A stretch of DNA of 64,000 nt, taken from contig NZ_QUEM01000011.1 in the NCBI RefSeq assembly GCF_003477995.1, forward strand, positions 1 through 64,000. The letters are read 5' to 3'. A program made the translations under genes and the position numbers. The notes under the pieces were generated by a model. That model did no database searches. It worked only from the letters and a program-made list of their open reading frames with translations, and had not been told where the DNA came from. Positions 54,819-64,000 of this stretch are shown one piece after another (the first letter of the stretch is position 1; every line of letters starts with the position of its first letter). Source of the stretch: Bacteroides sp. OF04-15BH (GTDB lineage: Bacteria > Bacteroidota > Bacteroidia > Bacteroidales > Bacteroidaceae).

Positions 54819-57464
54819 ATGGAATTAGCAAGTAAGTACAATCCTGCAGATGTAGAGGAAAAATGGTATCAGTATTGGCTTGACAACAAGTTGTTCAGCT
54901 CTAAGCCCGATGGCCGCGAGCCATATACCGTGGTAATCCCACCGCCAAACGTAACCGGTGTGTTGCACATGGGACACGTTCTGAACAATACCATTCAAGA
55001 TATTCTGGTGCGCCGCGCCCGTATGGAAGGCAAGAATGCCTGCTGGGTGCCGGGTACCGACCACGCTTCTATTGCCACTGAGGCCAAGGTAGTGAACCGT
55101 CTGGCCGCACAGGGCATCAAGAAGACTGACCTGACCCGTGAGGAGTTTCTGAAGCATGCCTGGGCATGGACTGAGGAGCACGGAGGTATCATTCTGAAGC
55201 AGTTGCGCAAGTTGGGTGCCAGCTGTGACTGGGACCGCACCGGCTTTACGATGGATGAAATCCGCAGCAAGAGCGTCATCAAGGTGTTCTGCGACCTGTA
55301 TAACAAGGGACTCATCTACCGCGGTGTGCGCATGGTGAACTGGGACCCGAAGGCACTGACTGCCCTTTCTGATGAGGAGGTAATCTATAAGGAAGAGAAC
55401 AGCAAGCTGTATTATCTGAGATATATGGTGGCCGACGAGAACGGTCAGCCGGATGGAAGCGGACGTTATGCTGTGGTAGCTACCACACGTCCTGAAACCA
55501 TCATGGGTGATACTGCGATGTGCATCAATCCGGAAGACCCGAAGAACACTTGGTTGAAGGGCAAACGTGTGATTGTTCCTCTGGTGGGTCGTTGCATTCC
55601 GGTCATCGAGGATACTTATGTGGATATCGAGTTCGGTACCGGATGTCTGAAGGTAACTCCGGCACACGATATCAACGACCACATGCTCGGTGAGAAATAC
55701 AATCTGGAAACTATTGATATCTTCAACGACAACGGTACTATCAGCGAGGCTGCCGGTATGTACGTGGGCATGGACCGCTTCGATGTGCGCAAGCAGATTG
55801 CCATCGATCTGGAGAAGGCCGGTCTGTTGGAGAAGATCGAGGACTATAATAATAAGGTAGGTTTCTCTGAGCGTACCAATGTGCCTATCGAGCCGAAGCT
55901 GTCTATGCAGTGGTTCCTCAAGATGGAGCACCTGGCCAAGATCGCTCTGGGACCGGTGATGAATGATGAGATCAAATTCTATCCGGCCAAATACAAGAAC
56001 ACTTACAAGCACTGGATGGAGAACATCAAGGACTGGTGTATCAGCCGTCAGTTATGGTGGGGACACCGCATTCCGGCTTACTTCCTGCCGCAGGGCGGTT
56101 TCGTGGTAGCTGAGACTCCGGAGCAGGCTTTGGAACTGGCTAAGGAGAAGACCGGCAACGCCGAGCTGACTCTGGCCGATCTGCGTCAGGATGAGGACGC
56201 GCTCGACACCTGGTTCTCTTCTTGGTTGTGGCCTATTTCTCTGTTCGACGGTATCAACAACCCGGGCAACGAGGAAATCAGCTACTATTATCCAACTGCC
56301 GACCTCGTAACCGGTCCGGATATTATCTTCTTCTGGGTAGCCCGAATGATTATGGCGGGTTATGAGTACGAAGGCAAGATGCCGTTTAAGAATGTTTACT
56401 TCACCGGTATCGTGCGCGATAAGTTGGGACGCAAGATGAGTAAGTCACTGGGTAACAGTCCTGATCCGCTGGATTTGATTGAGCGCTTCGGTGCCGACGG
56501 TGTGCGTATGGGTATGATGCTTTCTGCACCGGCCGGTAACGATATCCTCTTCGACGAGGCACTGTGCGAGCAGGGACGTAACTTCAACAACAAGATTTGG
56601 AATGCCTTCCGCCTGGTACAGGGTTGGAATACTGCTGCTGTGGAACAGCCGGAGAGCGCGAAGATTGCTGTGGAGTGGTTCGACGCCATGTTGAAAAAGA
56701 CTGCTGCCGAGGTGGCCGATCTGTTCAAGAAATATCGTCTGAGCGAGGCTCTGATGGTGGTTTACAAACTTTTCTGGGACGAGTTCTCAAGCTGGTATCT
56801 GGAAATGATCAAGCCGGCATACGGCGAGCCGATCGACGAGCAGACTTATGCCAAGACCCTGTCCTTCTTCAACTCACTGCTCAAGTTGCTGCATCCGTTC
56901 ATGCCATTCATCACTGAGGAGTTGTGGCAGCACCTGTACGACCGCAAGGCCGGTGAGAGCATCATGGTAGATGTTCTTGACTTTGCTGCACCGACAGAGC
57001 AGGATGAGGCTCTGGTGGCCGCTATTGAGCAGGCTAAGGAAATCGTAGCCGGTGTGCGTACTGTGCGCAACCAGAAGAACATCTCTCCGAAGGAATTGCT
57101 CGCCCTTGAGGTGGTAGGCAGCAATCCGGTTGCCGCTCTGAACAGCGTCATCATGAAGATGGCCAACTTGAAGAGCATCGACACCGTAGAGCAGAAGGGT
57201 AGCGGAGCCGCTTCGTTTATGGTAGGTACTACCGAGTATGCCGTAATCTTGGGCGACCTGATCGATGTGGAGGCTGAAAAGGCGAAGCTCGAAGCTGAGC
57301 TGAAGTATCTGCAGGGCTTCCTGACAGGAGTACAGAAGAAGCTGTCGAACGAGAAGTTCGTGGCCAATGCTCCTCAGACTGTTGTGGAGATGGAGCGCAA
57401 GAAACAGGCCGATGCCGAGAGTAAGATTGCTTCGATCAAGGAGAGTCTGGCTCAGTTGGGATAA
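54819..57464 (+). CDS. valS: Valyl-tRNA synthetase
   Basis: 881 aa class Ia synthetase. HIGH motif [15 protein letters not shown] (about residues 43-57), editing CP1 domain with [13 protein letters not shown] and the TPAHDINDH editing pocket, KMSKS motif at about 538-542 ([15 protein letters not shown]), anticodon-binding helices, and a C-terminal coiled-coil arm (about 815-881) that grips the tRNA. All motifs are intact. Strong codon bias and its own terminator. Confidence 0.97.
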   Translation: MELASKYNPADVEEKWYQYWLDNKLFSSKPDGREPYTVVIPPPNVTGVLHMGHVLNNTIQDILVRRARMEGKNACWVPGTDHASIATEAKVVNRLAAQGIKKTDLTREEFLKHAWAWTEEHGGIILKQLRKLGASCDWDRTGFTMDEIRSKSVIKVFCDLYNKGLIYRGVRMVNWDPKALTALSDEEVIYKEENSKLYYLRYMVADENGQPDGSGRYAVVATTRPETIMGDTAMCINPEDPKNTWLKGKRVIVPLVGRCIPVIEDTYVDIEFGTGCLKVTPAHDINDHMLGEKYNLETIDIFNDNGTISEAAGMYVGMDRFDVRKQIAIDLEKAGLLEKIEDYNNKVGFSERTNVPIEPKLSMQWFLKMEHLAKIALGPVMNDEIKFYPAKYKNTYKHWMENIKDWCISRQLWWGHRIPAYFLPQGGFVVAETPEQALELAKEKTGNAELTLADLRQDEDALDTWFSSWLWPISLFDGINNPGNEEISYYYPTADLVTGPDIIFFWVARMIMAGYEYEGKMPFKNVYFTGIVRDKLGRKMSKSLGNSPDPLDLIERFGADGVRMGMMLSAPAGNDILFDEALCEQGRNFNNKIWNAFRLVQGWNTAAVEQPESAKIAVEWFDAMLKKTAAEVADLFKKYRLSEALMVVYKLFWDEFSSWYLEMIKPAYGEPIDEQTYAKTLSFFNSLLKLLHPFMPFITEELWQHLYDRKAGESIMVDVLDFAAPTEQDEALVAAIEQAKEIVAGVRTVRNQKNISPKELLALEVVGSNPVAALNSVIMKMANLKSIDTVEQKGSGAASFMVGTTEYAVILGDLIDVEAEKAKLEAELKYLQGFLTGVQKKLSNEKFVANAPQTVVEMERKKQADAESKIASIKESLAQLG

Positions 57465-57489
57465 TACTTTATAGCAAGAAAATACGGAC

Positions 57490-57527
57490 AATCACGGCAG
57501 GGGCTTGTTTCCCTGTCGTGATTTTTT
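57490..57527 (+). terminator. Intrinsic terminator of valS
   Basis: AATCACGGCAGGG and CCCTGTCGTGATT pair with one wobble, followed by T6. Confidence 0.85.
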
Positions 57528-57550
57528 AATAAACGGTAAAACAGATAATC

Positions 57551-58342
57551 ATGCATACAAGAGAAGAACAAATGGCGGCATTCGGGCGCTTTCTGGATGT
57601 GCTCGACACGCTGCGCGAACAGTGCCCGTGGGACAAGAAGCAGACCAACGAAAGCCTGCGTCCCAACACGATAGAAGAAACCTTTGAACTGTGTGATGCC
57701 CTGATGAAGGACGACACGAAGGACATCTGTAAGGAGTTGGGCGATGTGCTCCTCCATGTGGCCTTCTATGCCCGCATAGCCAGTGAGAAGGAACAGTTCG
57801 ACATAGCCGATGTGTGCGACCGTCTGGTAGAGAAACTCAAGTTCCGCCATCCGCATATTTACGGCGACGTGCAGGCACAGACGGCCGATGAGGTGAGCCG
57901 CAACTGGGAACAGATCAAGCAGAAGGAGAAGGACGGAAACAAGACCGTGCTTTCCGGAGTGCCCAACGCGCTGCCTTCGCTCATCAAGGCTTACCGCATT
58001 CAGGACAAGGCACGCAATGTAGGCTTCGACTGGCAGGAGCGTACTGATGTTTGGGACAAGGTTCGCGAAGAACTGGGAGAACTTCAGGTGGAGCTGGAGA
58101 AGGAAGACAAGGAAAAGTCAACCGAAGAGTTCGGCGATTTCCTGTTCAGCTTGATCAATGCGGCCCGCCTGTATCACATAAATCCCGACAATGCGCTGGA
58201 GCATACCAATCAGAAGTTTATCCGTCGCTTCAATTATCTGGAGCAGAAAGTCAAGGAGAGTGGTAAGGATTTCAAAGACCTTACTCTGGAGCAGATGGAT
58301 GCTTATTGGAACGAGGCTAAGGCTTTGGAGCGCCAGGGTTGA
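57551..58342 (+). CDS. mazG: Nucleoside triphosphate pyrophosphohydrolase MazG
   Basis: 263 aa with two MazG all-alpha NTP-PPase domains. The first (about 5-130) has PWDKKQTNESLRPNTIEETF and the metal-binding EETFELCDAL ... LGDVLLHV; the second (about 165-260) has VREELGELQVELEKE and EEFGDFLFSLINAAR. It hydrolyses NTPs and dNTPs to monophosphates, cleansing the pool and affecting ppGpp signalling in E. coli. It has the normal length. The upstream valS terminator leaves only 24 bp for a promoter, so some read-through is likely. Confidence 0.94.
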   Translation: MHTREEQMAAFGRFLDVLDTLREQCPWDKKQTNESLRPNTIEETFELCDALMKDDTKDICKELGDVLLHVAFYARIASEKEQFDIADVCDRLVEKLKFRHPHIYGDVQAQTADEVSRNWEQIKQKEKDGNKTVLSGVPNALPSLIKAYRIQDKARNVGFDWQERTDVWDKVREELGELQVELEKEDKEKSTEEFGDFLFSLINAARLYHINPDNALEHTNQKFIRRFNYLEQKVKESGKDFKDLTLEQMDAYWNEAKALERQG

Positions 58343-58347
58343 TTTTC

Positions 58348-58387
58348 AGGTTCTGATGACCGGAGCAGGTTGTCAGAACCTTTTTTT
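58348..58387 (+). terminator. Intrinsic terminator of mazG
   Basis: AGGTTCTGATGACC (58348-58361) and GGTTGTCAGAACCT (58368-58381) pair with two wobbles, followed by T7. Confidence 0.85.
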
Positions 58388-59149
58388 ATGTTTCGCATGG
58401 TTTGTTTGTGGGTGTCATCCTAAAATGACAGATTGCTCCTGATTTCTGGATTTCTTCTTTCTTGGGTAAGAAAATTTCGGGCTATGCCTTTTCTTGTCAT
58501 TTTTCAGAAAGAGTATTCTGGAAAGAATTCTGCATAAATATTTATTCAGCCCTCCGATTTATGCAGCTTTAAGTCAATATTTATACAGAAAACAGCCCCT
58601 TAAAATGAAAATTCGGTGTGTTTCTCGTTTGAAACTCTCAGGGTCACTCAGAAGAATCACCCTGATGATTGCAGAAAATCATTGGGAAGGCTGAGAAAAA
58701 TTATCGAAGTGTTCTTTTTAACTTGCCTCATTGCTACTTTTTTCAGCTCTTTTCCGGAGAAAGATAAGTATAGAAACAAGGGCTAATTTCTTCTCCTTCA
58801 AGTGTTTCTTAGAAAAACAGCTTGCTGAGAATCTTTATTTTGAAATCTTTCCTGGAGCAGGGCGTATATTTTAGAGTCTCAGAACTCTGTTTTGACAAAC
58901 TGTCATTTTGCTTTTCGGTCTTTCCTGATGCCCGGTTTCTGAAGAGGATATGTCGGTGCTGAGCTAGACCTTTTATCTGTTTGCTTCATATTTGCAGGCA
59001 TGTTTTTTCTCTTTCATTGCTTTGCCTCTGATATGTTTCTGCTTTTGCTGTGTTTTCGGTTTCTGTATGAAATTAGTTTGAGGTGTCTTGATGGAAGCAT
59101 TCAGCTCCCAGGTCCGGGCATTTTAGGAAATCCTATTTAAGAAGACATA
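58388..59149. other. Gene-free interval of about 760 bp
   Basis: No open frame with plausible composition is seen on either strand. The stretch holds a near-perfect palindrome with extra half-sites (58530-58588), a weak hairpin TCAGGGT/ACCCTGA (58638-58664), and many pyrimidine-rich runs. It is unusually long for an intergenic space here and could hide a small RNA or a decayed gene, but nothing proves it. Confidence 0.5.
58530..58588. promoter_or_regulatory. 20-bp palindrome plus two further half-sites, ARG-box-like
   Basis: CTGCATAAATATTTATTCAG (58530-58549) is its own reverse complement except for one base pair. Its half-site ATTTATNCAG recurs at 58557-58566 and 58579-58588. The core TGCATAAATATTTATTCA resembles the enteric arginine-repressor box. 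The same half-site forms the phased repeats at 39-82. Regulator and target are unknown. Confidence 0.45.
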
Positions 59150-59184
59150 AAAAAAACTGCATCGTAACGCACGATGCAGTTTTT
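59150..59184. terminator. Terminator of the GH109 gene (bidirectional)
   Basis: AAAAAACTGCATCG (59150-59163) and CGATGCAGTTTTTT (59171-59184) pair perfectly with U-tails on both strands. Confidence 0.88.
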
Positions 59185-59205
59185 TCTATTTATATGGTCA
59201 GATGA

Positions 59206-60711
59206 TTAATACCAAGTGTTCTCAGTCTTATACATCTTGAAACCGTCGATCTTGTTCCAGTATCCACGAGTGAAGTCAGGAATTTCAACTGGAGCACATC
59301 CGTTAGACATTGACAGGTAACCCAACTCTGCCAAGCAGCACCACTCAGCCAAGTCATATACGTCCATATCCATTGGCAGACCGTTCTGCAAGCAGTAAAC
59401 CATACGGTAGTCCATGATGAAGTCCATACCGCCGTGACCACCTACGTTCTTAGCCTTTTCGCCGACCTCAGTGATCAATGGGTGCTGGTACTGCTTAACC
59501 AATGCCTGCTGAGCCTCTGCTGGCAAGAAGCCGTGAGCTGACAGGTTCTCGTGGTTAGGCACACCGTCCAATTTAACTTCCTTACCCTGCAATGCATAAC
59601 CCTCTACCGGATACTTGTTGGCAAAACCCTTAGTACCAGTCAGCTGATACTTACGGTTGTATGGCTGAGGAGTCATTACGTTGTGCTGGATTTCAATAAC
59701 CTTACCCTTCTCTGTACGCAGCAAAGTAGTAGTGTGGTCACCGTTCTGGAAGTCGTTGCACTCCTTACCGGTAGCTTTCTCTACCAATCCCTTACCGATA
59801 ACAGACTTGGTATCCATAGCAACCAAAGTAGTCAGACGGTCACCACGGTGAATATCCATAGCCTGTGCTACAGGGCCAAGGCCGTGAGTAGCGTATACGT
59901 CACCTTTGTGCAGTTTGTTGTATTCCAAACGCCATCCCAGCTTGTCGTTTGCATCCTTCTTCCAGTAGTAAGCCCAGAAGTCGCTCAAATCGTGAATGTA
60001 AGCACCTTCACCGCGGATTACCTCACCGAACAAGCCTTTCTTAGCCATGTTCAAAGTGTTCAATTCGAAGAAGTCATAGCAGCAGTTCTCCAACTGGATA
60101 CAGTGCTTGCGAGTCTTCTCTGACATGTTGATCAAGTCCCAGCAATCTTTCAAGCTCATTGCAGAAGGAACCTCGATAGCTGCATGCTTGCCGTGCTCCA
60201 TAGCATAGAGAGCTACAGGTACGTGGTGGTTCCAGTCTGTTGCAATGTAAACCAAGTCAATATCGTTGCGCTCGCACAACTGCTTGTAACCTTCCGGACC
60301 GCTGTAGATATCAGCTGCTGGCAGACCAGCCTTCTTAACGATATTTTCGTTTACACCTTTAGCACGTGCTTCTTCGTGGTCGCAAAGTGCTACGATCTGT
60401 ACATTCAGACCAACATCTTTCATGTGAGTGAAACGCTCTACGGCACCTGGTCCGCGCATACCCAAACCAACGAATCCAACACGTACGGTCTTCAAAGCTG
60501 GAGTCTTCAGTTCCAGAACATTTTCCTGACCCTTTTCGCGTTTTGGAACGACTGTACGGATAACACCGTCTTTTCCGCGTTTCCATTTAGTAGTAAAGTG
60601 GTAATTCAAGGCAGGTTCATTGCCTTCATTGGCAGCAGAAGTGCTCTGTACTGGACACCAGGTAAGCATCATAGCAAAAGCACTAGCCAATAAATAATGT
60701 ACTTTTTTCAT
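59206..60711 (-). CDS. GH109-type Gfo/Idh/MocA protein, possible alpha-N-acetylgalactosaminidase
   Basis: 501 aa with a signal peptide (YLLASAFAMMLTWCPVQSTSA). A Rossmann domain with VRVGFVGLGMRGPGAVERF (about 75-93) binds NAD, and AIEVPSAMSL is the usual Gfo/Idh Lys-region equivalent. The C-terminal alpha/beta domain includes DVYATHGLGPVAQAMDIHRG and NVGGHGGMDFIMDYR, both typical of GH109. GH109 enzymes cleave alpha-N-acetylgalactosamine using a redox NAD cycle; family assignment is firm, substrate is not. Own consensus promoter and terminator; strong codon bias suggests high expression. Confidence 0.88.
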   Translation of the reverse strand: MKKVHYLLASAFAMMLTWCPVQSTSAANEGNEPALNYHFTTKWKRGKDGVIRTVVPKREKGQENVLELKTPALKTVRVGFVGLGMRGPGAVERFTHMKDVGLNVQIVALCDHEEARAKGVNENIVKKAGLPAADIYSGPEGYKQLCERNDIDLVYIATDWNHHVPVALYAMEHGKHAAIEVPSAMSLKDCWDLINMSEKTRKHCIQLENCCYDFFELNTLNMAKKGLFGEVIRGEGAYIHDLSDFWAYYWKKDANDKLGWRLEYNKLHKGDVYATHGLGPVAQAMDIHRGDRLTTLVAMDTKSVIGKGLVEKATGKECNDFQNGDHTTTLLRTEKGKVIEIQHNVMTPQPYNRKYQLTGTKGFANKYPVEGYALQGKEVKLDGVPNHENLSAHGFLPAEAQQALVKQYQHPLITEVGEKAKNVGGHGGMDFIMDYRMVYCLQNGLPMDMDVYDLAEWCCLAELGYLSMSNGCAPVEIPDFTRGYWNKIDGFKMYKTENTWY

Positions 60712-60754
60712 GTGAATTTTGTTTAATTAGGGTGTTATTAAATTCTTCGAGCGA

Positions 60755-60786
60755 CAAAGATAGTTTAATGTTTTATTTTTTCCAAA
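60755..60786 (-). promoter_or_regulatory. Promoter of the GH109 gene
   Basis: Minus strand: -33 TTTG (60786-60783), 20-bp spacer, -7 TATCTTTG (60762-60755): exact consensus, 44 bp before the start codon. Confidence 0.85.
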
Positions 60787-60849
60787 GATTGTGATTTTTA
60801 ATACGTAAAAAGTTTGTTTTTTTTAATGCATTTAAAAAAATGCACCTTA

Positions 60850-62118
60850 TTATTTTTTACCGAACAACGGATCAATTTTCAAAAGTGAGGATACCCAAAT
60901 GGTTAACGGGCAGCAGGCCATGACAAAAAGGAAGAAATAGAAATATCCGATCTGTTCCTGTATCCAACCGGCAAACATCCCCGGAATCATCATGGACAGA
61001 GCCATGAAAGCGGTGCAGATGGCATAGTGGGCTGCCTGGTATCTGCCGCGACTGTAATAAATCAGATAGAGCATGTAGGCCGAGAAGCCGAATCCGTAGC
61101 CGAACTGTTCCAAAAAGATGCAGCTGCTGATGAGCAACAGCGAGTCGGGATGATAATAGCTCATATATACATAAACGAGATTGGGCACGGTGATGCTCCA
61201 GGTCATGGGCCAGAGCCACCGGCGCAGTCCGCCGCGTGCGATGGCAATGCCGCCGATGATGCCGCCGAGTGTCAGTCCGAGCACGCCGATGGTGCCTTGT
61301 GCCAGACCGACTTCCTGAGTTGTCAATCCCAGTCCGCCCTGACTGACGGGGTCTATCAGAAACATGTTGGCCACCTTGATCAGCAGGGCCTCCGGAAAGC
61401 GGAAAAGCAACATGAAAAGCACTCCGGCCAGAAACTGCGGCTTGCGGAAGAAACTGACAAAGGCGTTCATGAAGTTTTTCAGGAAGTCGCGCGACCGTGC
61501 CGAAGCTTGCGGAGGAACGCTTTCGTTTCGTGGCAGCATTACTTTGTGATAGGCTGCCATAAGAATCAGGAGAGCGGCCAGAATGTAGAACATCAGACTC
61601 CAGGACCGGGCTATGTTTTCGGTATAGACTTCCAGAGTGCCGGCCAGCATGATGAGCAAGCCTTGTCCGGCAATAGTACCGACGCGGTAGAATGTGCTGC
61701 GGATGCCGACATAGAGCGCCTGCTCATGCTCCTTGAGAACGCTCATATAAAAGCTGTCGGCGGCAATGTCGTGGGTGGCACTGCTGAAGGCCACCAGCCA
61801 GAAGAAGGCGAGGGTGCTCTGCACGAAATGTGTTGTGGGGATGCAGAAGGCCACTCCGGCCAGTCCTGCTCCCAACAGAATCTGGGTGATGATGATCCAC
61901 CACCGCTTGTTGCGGAGCAGATCGATCACCGGACTCCAGAAAGGCTTGATGACCCACGGCAGATAGAGCCAGCTGGTGTAGAGGGCGATTTCTGCATTCG
62001 ACAGGTTCAGCCTTTTATACATGACGACCGAGATACTCATCACCGTGACATAAGGAAGTGCCTCGGTGATGTAGAGGGTCGGAATCCATTTCCAGGGATT
62101 ATTGTTTTGGTTTTTCAT
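60850..62118 (-). CDS. AmpG-like MFS permease
   Basis: 422 aa, about 12 transmembrane helices. The N-terminus (WIPTLYITEALPYVTVMSIS) and the TM2-TM3 loop (LYLPWVIKPFWSPVIDLLRN) match the AmpG muropeptide permease family, as does the HDIAADSFYMSVLKE segment. AmpG proteins import anhydro-muropeptides or related sugars for recycling. It lies 12 bp downstream of the SpoIID-domain gene on the same strand, so both are one transcript, which favours a cell-wall-related cargo. Confidence 0.85.
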   Translation of the reverse strand: MKNQNNNPWKWIPTLYITEALPYVTVMSISVVMYKRLNLSNAEIALYTSWLYLPWVIKPFWSPVIDLLRNKRWWIIITQILLGAGLAGVAFCIPTTHFVQSTLAFFWLVAFSSATHDIAADSFYMSVLKEHEQALYVGIRSTFYRVGTIAGQGLLIMLAGTLEVYTENIARSWSLMFYILAALLILMAAYHKVMLPRNESVPPQASARSRDFLKNFMNAFVSFFRKPQFLAGVLFMLLFRFPEALLIKVANMFLIDPVSQGGLGLTTQEVGLAQGTIGVLGLTLGGIIGGIAIARGGLRRWLWPMTWSITVPNLVYVYMSYYHPDSLLLISSCIFLEQFGYGFGFSAYMLYLIYYSRGRYQAAHYAICTAFMALSMMIPGMFAGWIQEQIGYFYFFLFVMACCPLTIWVSSLLKIDPLFGKK

Positions 62119-62130
62119 GAATATTCTTGT

Positions 62131-64000
62131 TTAGTAGAGTTTTTTGATTTGGGTATGCGGGTAGTAGTGTTTCAGGATTTGCCGGTAGTCGTATCCTTTC
62201 TTGCCCATCACAGCGGCCCCGATCTGGCACATGCCCACACCGTGTCCCCAGCCGGCGCCGTGCAGGATGAATTCCTTCGGTGCACCGTCGGCTTCCGGAC
62301 CTTTCTCGATCATGAAGGCGGCACTGTATAAATGGGTCTTGGCAAACAGACGGCGTATCTCGAGTTCCTTGCCGATGATTTTCGAGTATTTTGTTCCGAC
62401 AATCCGGATGCGTGAAAGACGGCCGCCCGGTCCCCGTTCTATGGGAACGATATCGGTTACCTGTCCGAAATCGATGCCTGTGGCTTCCTGCAGCCGTTCC
62501 AGAAGCAGCTCCTGAGGGCAGACTGCCGTCCAGCGGAAGAAGTCCGTAGTGCTTTGGTCGTAATGGTTCAGAATCTGTCCGAGCAGTTCCCGGTCGTTGG
62601 TGTTGCAGAAACATTCCGGGCTTTGGGATATCCATGCGGCGGCATCCGCTTCCCGACTCAGGTCGGCAGCCTGTGACGGGACGGTGTCTCCGTGTGCCAC
62701 GAGATAAGGCACCTGATGGTCGTCCCAGCAGTAGCGGTATTCTTCCGTGGCTCCTCCGCAGCATTTCGAGAATCGTGCGTCGCAGATTTCGTGATTGAAG
62801 AGCAGCACCTCGCCCCGTGTTTCCAGTACGGCATTCCGGCTGCGCTCGGAAGTGATGCGGCTGATGCCCTGATAGCGCTGGCAGTGATCGTCGGCACACA
62901 CGTCGAACAGTTTGTGCTCGCTCTGCTCATACCAGCGGATGATTTCTTCTTCATTGCTGAAACCACACACACCGGTGGCCGATGTCTTTTGCTTTTTCTG
63001 GAGAATCTGTGACAGAACCCAGCTGCGGCTGATGATGGCCGACGCTTTGAGGAATTCATACGGACTCTCGGAATTCATTTCACTGCAGATGACACTGCTC
63101 AGATAGGTCTCGGCTTTCACCCGGTTGATCAGCACCACCAGTCCTTCGTGTGCTTTCAGCATGATGCCGCCCTGAAAGGTCTGTGCTTCTTTCTGCTGCC
63201 AGTGGAAGTTGATTCCTATGGTCACTGCCGGCAGGGTGAAGTTTCCTTCTCCTTCGGGCGTCAGGTAGAGCCGGGGGTACGACTGTCCGTTCCACAGCAG
63301 TTCTCCGTTCCGGCAGCTCACGGTCTGTTCGCCCGTTACACGCTGTCCGTTGCATTGATAAGGTTCGTTCAATACGAAGGTCACCTCTTCCTGACTGAGG
63401 ATACCCACCTGAATCTCAGGTTCCGATTGGGGCAGGGCCGGAGCTTTGCCGGTGATATATTCTGTGATCAGGTCGCTTTGTTCGCGGCTGATTCCCACCT
63501 CACTCAGGATTTCCGAGGCCTTTTCCGGAGTGAGCCGGTCATAGTCCTGCTCGCTGATGGCTATCAGCAGGCCGCCCATGTCGATGGCTCCCGGGCTGAC
63601 CGACATTTGCTGGTCGTCCTCCCGGTAGTACACCTCCGGACGGTGCTTGCTGCGCGGGAATATCAGGATAATCTGTTCACCGCCTTCCTTTTGCCAGCCC
63701 AGCAGATTCATCATCGGCTCCTGGTCCAGCAGTTCTTCGGTCTGGGGCAGGGTGTCGGAAAACTTTTCGAGTGCCTGATATACGACGCGAAAGAGCGGAC
63801 TGGCATCAATGTCCTTATGGATGCGCAGCACGAACACCGGAGTAGGGTAGTTCAGCAGCAGGAAAATACCGTAATGAGGCGTCGGGGCATGAGGCCCTCT
63901 TGCTGTAGTCTTGGGATAAAGATACTCCAGATAAGGTTCATAGTCCGTTTCCCAGCGCGCTTCTATCGGCACACATCCCTTGCTGCCGGCCTGAAAGTGC
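62131..64000 (-). CDS. DUF4922-SpoIID fusion protein (5' end beyond the window)
   Basis: At least 622 residues are visible; the frame is open to base 64000, so the start is missing. The first visible residues HFQAGSKGCVP and the following ~150 residues fit the DUF4922/HIT-like (GDP-galactose-phosphorylase-like) domain. From about residue 200 onward comes a SpoIID/LytB domain: AETYLSSVICSEMNSESPYE, ASAIISRSWVLSQ, CGGATEEYRYCWDD, GAGWGHGVGMCQIGA. SpoIID is a peptidoglycan lytic transglycosylase for denuded glycan. The fusion with a HIT-type domain and pairing with the AmpG-like gene suggest cell-wall turnover. No export signal can be judged because the N-terminus is missing. Confidence 0.85.
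   Translation of the reverse strand, partial: HFQAGSKGCVPIEARWETDYEPYLEYLYPKTTARGPHAPTPHYGIFLLLNYPTPVFVLRIHKDIDASPLFRVVYQALEKFSDTLPQTEELLDQEPMMNLLGWQKEGGEQIILIFPRSKHRPEVYYREDDQQMSVSPGAIDMGGLLIAISEQDYDRLTPEKASEILSEVGISREQSDLITEYITGKAPALPQSEPEIQVGILSQEEVTFVLNEPYQCNGQRVTGEQTVSCRNGELLWNGQSYPRLYLTPEGEGNFTLPAVTIGINFHWQQKEAQTFQGGIMLKAHEGLVVLINRVKAETYLSSVICSEMNSESPYEFLKASAIISRSWVLSQILQKKQKTSATGVCGFSNEEEIIRWYEQSEHKLFDVCADDHCQRYQGISRITSERSRNAVLETRGEVLLFNHEICDARFSKCCGGATEEYRYCWDDHQVPYLVAHGDTVPSQAADLSREADAAAWISQSPECFCNTNDRELLGQILNHYDQSTTDFFRWTAVCPQELLLERLQEATGIDFGQVTDIVPIERGPGGRLSRIRIVGTKYSKIIGKELEIRRLFAKTHLYSAAFMIEKGPEADGAPKEFILHGAGWGHGVGMCQIGAAVMGKKGYDYRQILKHYYPHTQIKKLY

Noticed and set aside
58494..58694. 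66-codon frame in the gene-free region
   Set aside because: Contains the palindrome array, has no start context, and ordinary non-coding composition.
61027..62331. 434-codon plus-strand frame opposite the AmpG-like gene
   Set aside because: Composition (Glu/Gly/Gln/His) is that of an antisense frame; crosses two real genes.

Overview
The window looks like chromosome of a gut-type Bacteroidales bacterium (Bacteroides/Phocaeicola-like). Evidence: promoters fit the Bacteroidetes pattern (TTTG at -33, about 20 bp, TAnnTTTG at -7), Shine-Dalgarno sites are weak, and leaders before start codons are A-rich. Typical gene families are present: a GldE-like CBS protein, an LptC lipoprotein, a Lnb/DUF4105 protein, a GH109 protein, a secreted GH2 beta-galactosidase, AAA-ATPase/PD-(D/E)XK proteins, and a DUF4922-SpoIID fusion. 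No species call is made. No rRNA, tRNA, CRISPR array or transposase was seen.

Layout. 1-0.5 kb is gene-free and carries four 11-bp phased repeats. 0.5-11 kb (minus strand) holds a PurF-like protein lacking the glutaminase cysteine, an ArsR regulator, a ClC channel, a trypsin-like lipoprotein, an esterase-like protein, and sbcC/sbcD. 11.3-13 kb (minus) holds aroC and slyD. 13.3-19.5 kb (plus) is the branched-chain amino acid locus ilvD-ilvB-ilvN-(acyl-ACP thioesterase)-ilvC with a promoter in front and a strong terminator behind.

19.5-32.4 kb is the rearranged, accessory part. A module made of a minus-strand AAA-ATPase/PD-(D/E)XK gene, a shared intergenic region and a plus-strand surface gene appears three times. 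Copy A (19.5 kb) keeps only scraps of the ATPase and its promoter region now precedes a two-motif aspartic protease. Copy B (22.1-26.7 kb) is intact, with a large outer-membrane barrel gene. Copy C (30.9-32.3 kb) is gutted in both genes. The plus-strand promoters of A and B carry a seven-G tract in the spacer between -33 and -7, which could make them phase-variable. A beta-galactosidase with lower G+C lies between B and C, and a PP2C phosphatase lies between A and B.

32.4-41.7 kb is an envelope-biogenesis block: minus-strand coaX, outer-membrane protein, lptC-like, gldE-like and a PpiD-like foldase; then plus-strand Lnb/DUF4105 protein and an alkaline-phosphatase-superfamily protein that appears to have lost most catalytic residues. 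41.8-58.4 kb is mostly housekeeping: secA, pfkA, rpsA, rnz, an L,D-transpeptidase, an ECF sigma/probable anti-sigma/small periplasmic protein set, an aminosugar-kinase-like gene, valS and mazG. 58.4-59.2 kb is gene-free, with a near-perfect 20-bp palindrome and related half-sites. 59.2-64 kb (minus) holds a GH109-type oxidoreductase-fold protein, an AmpG-like permease, and a DUF4922-SpoIID protein cut by the window edge, a set pointing to cell-wall or aminosugar recycling.
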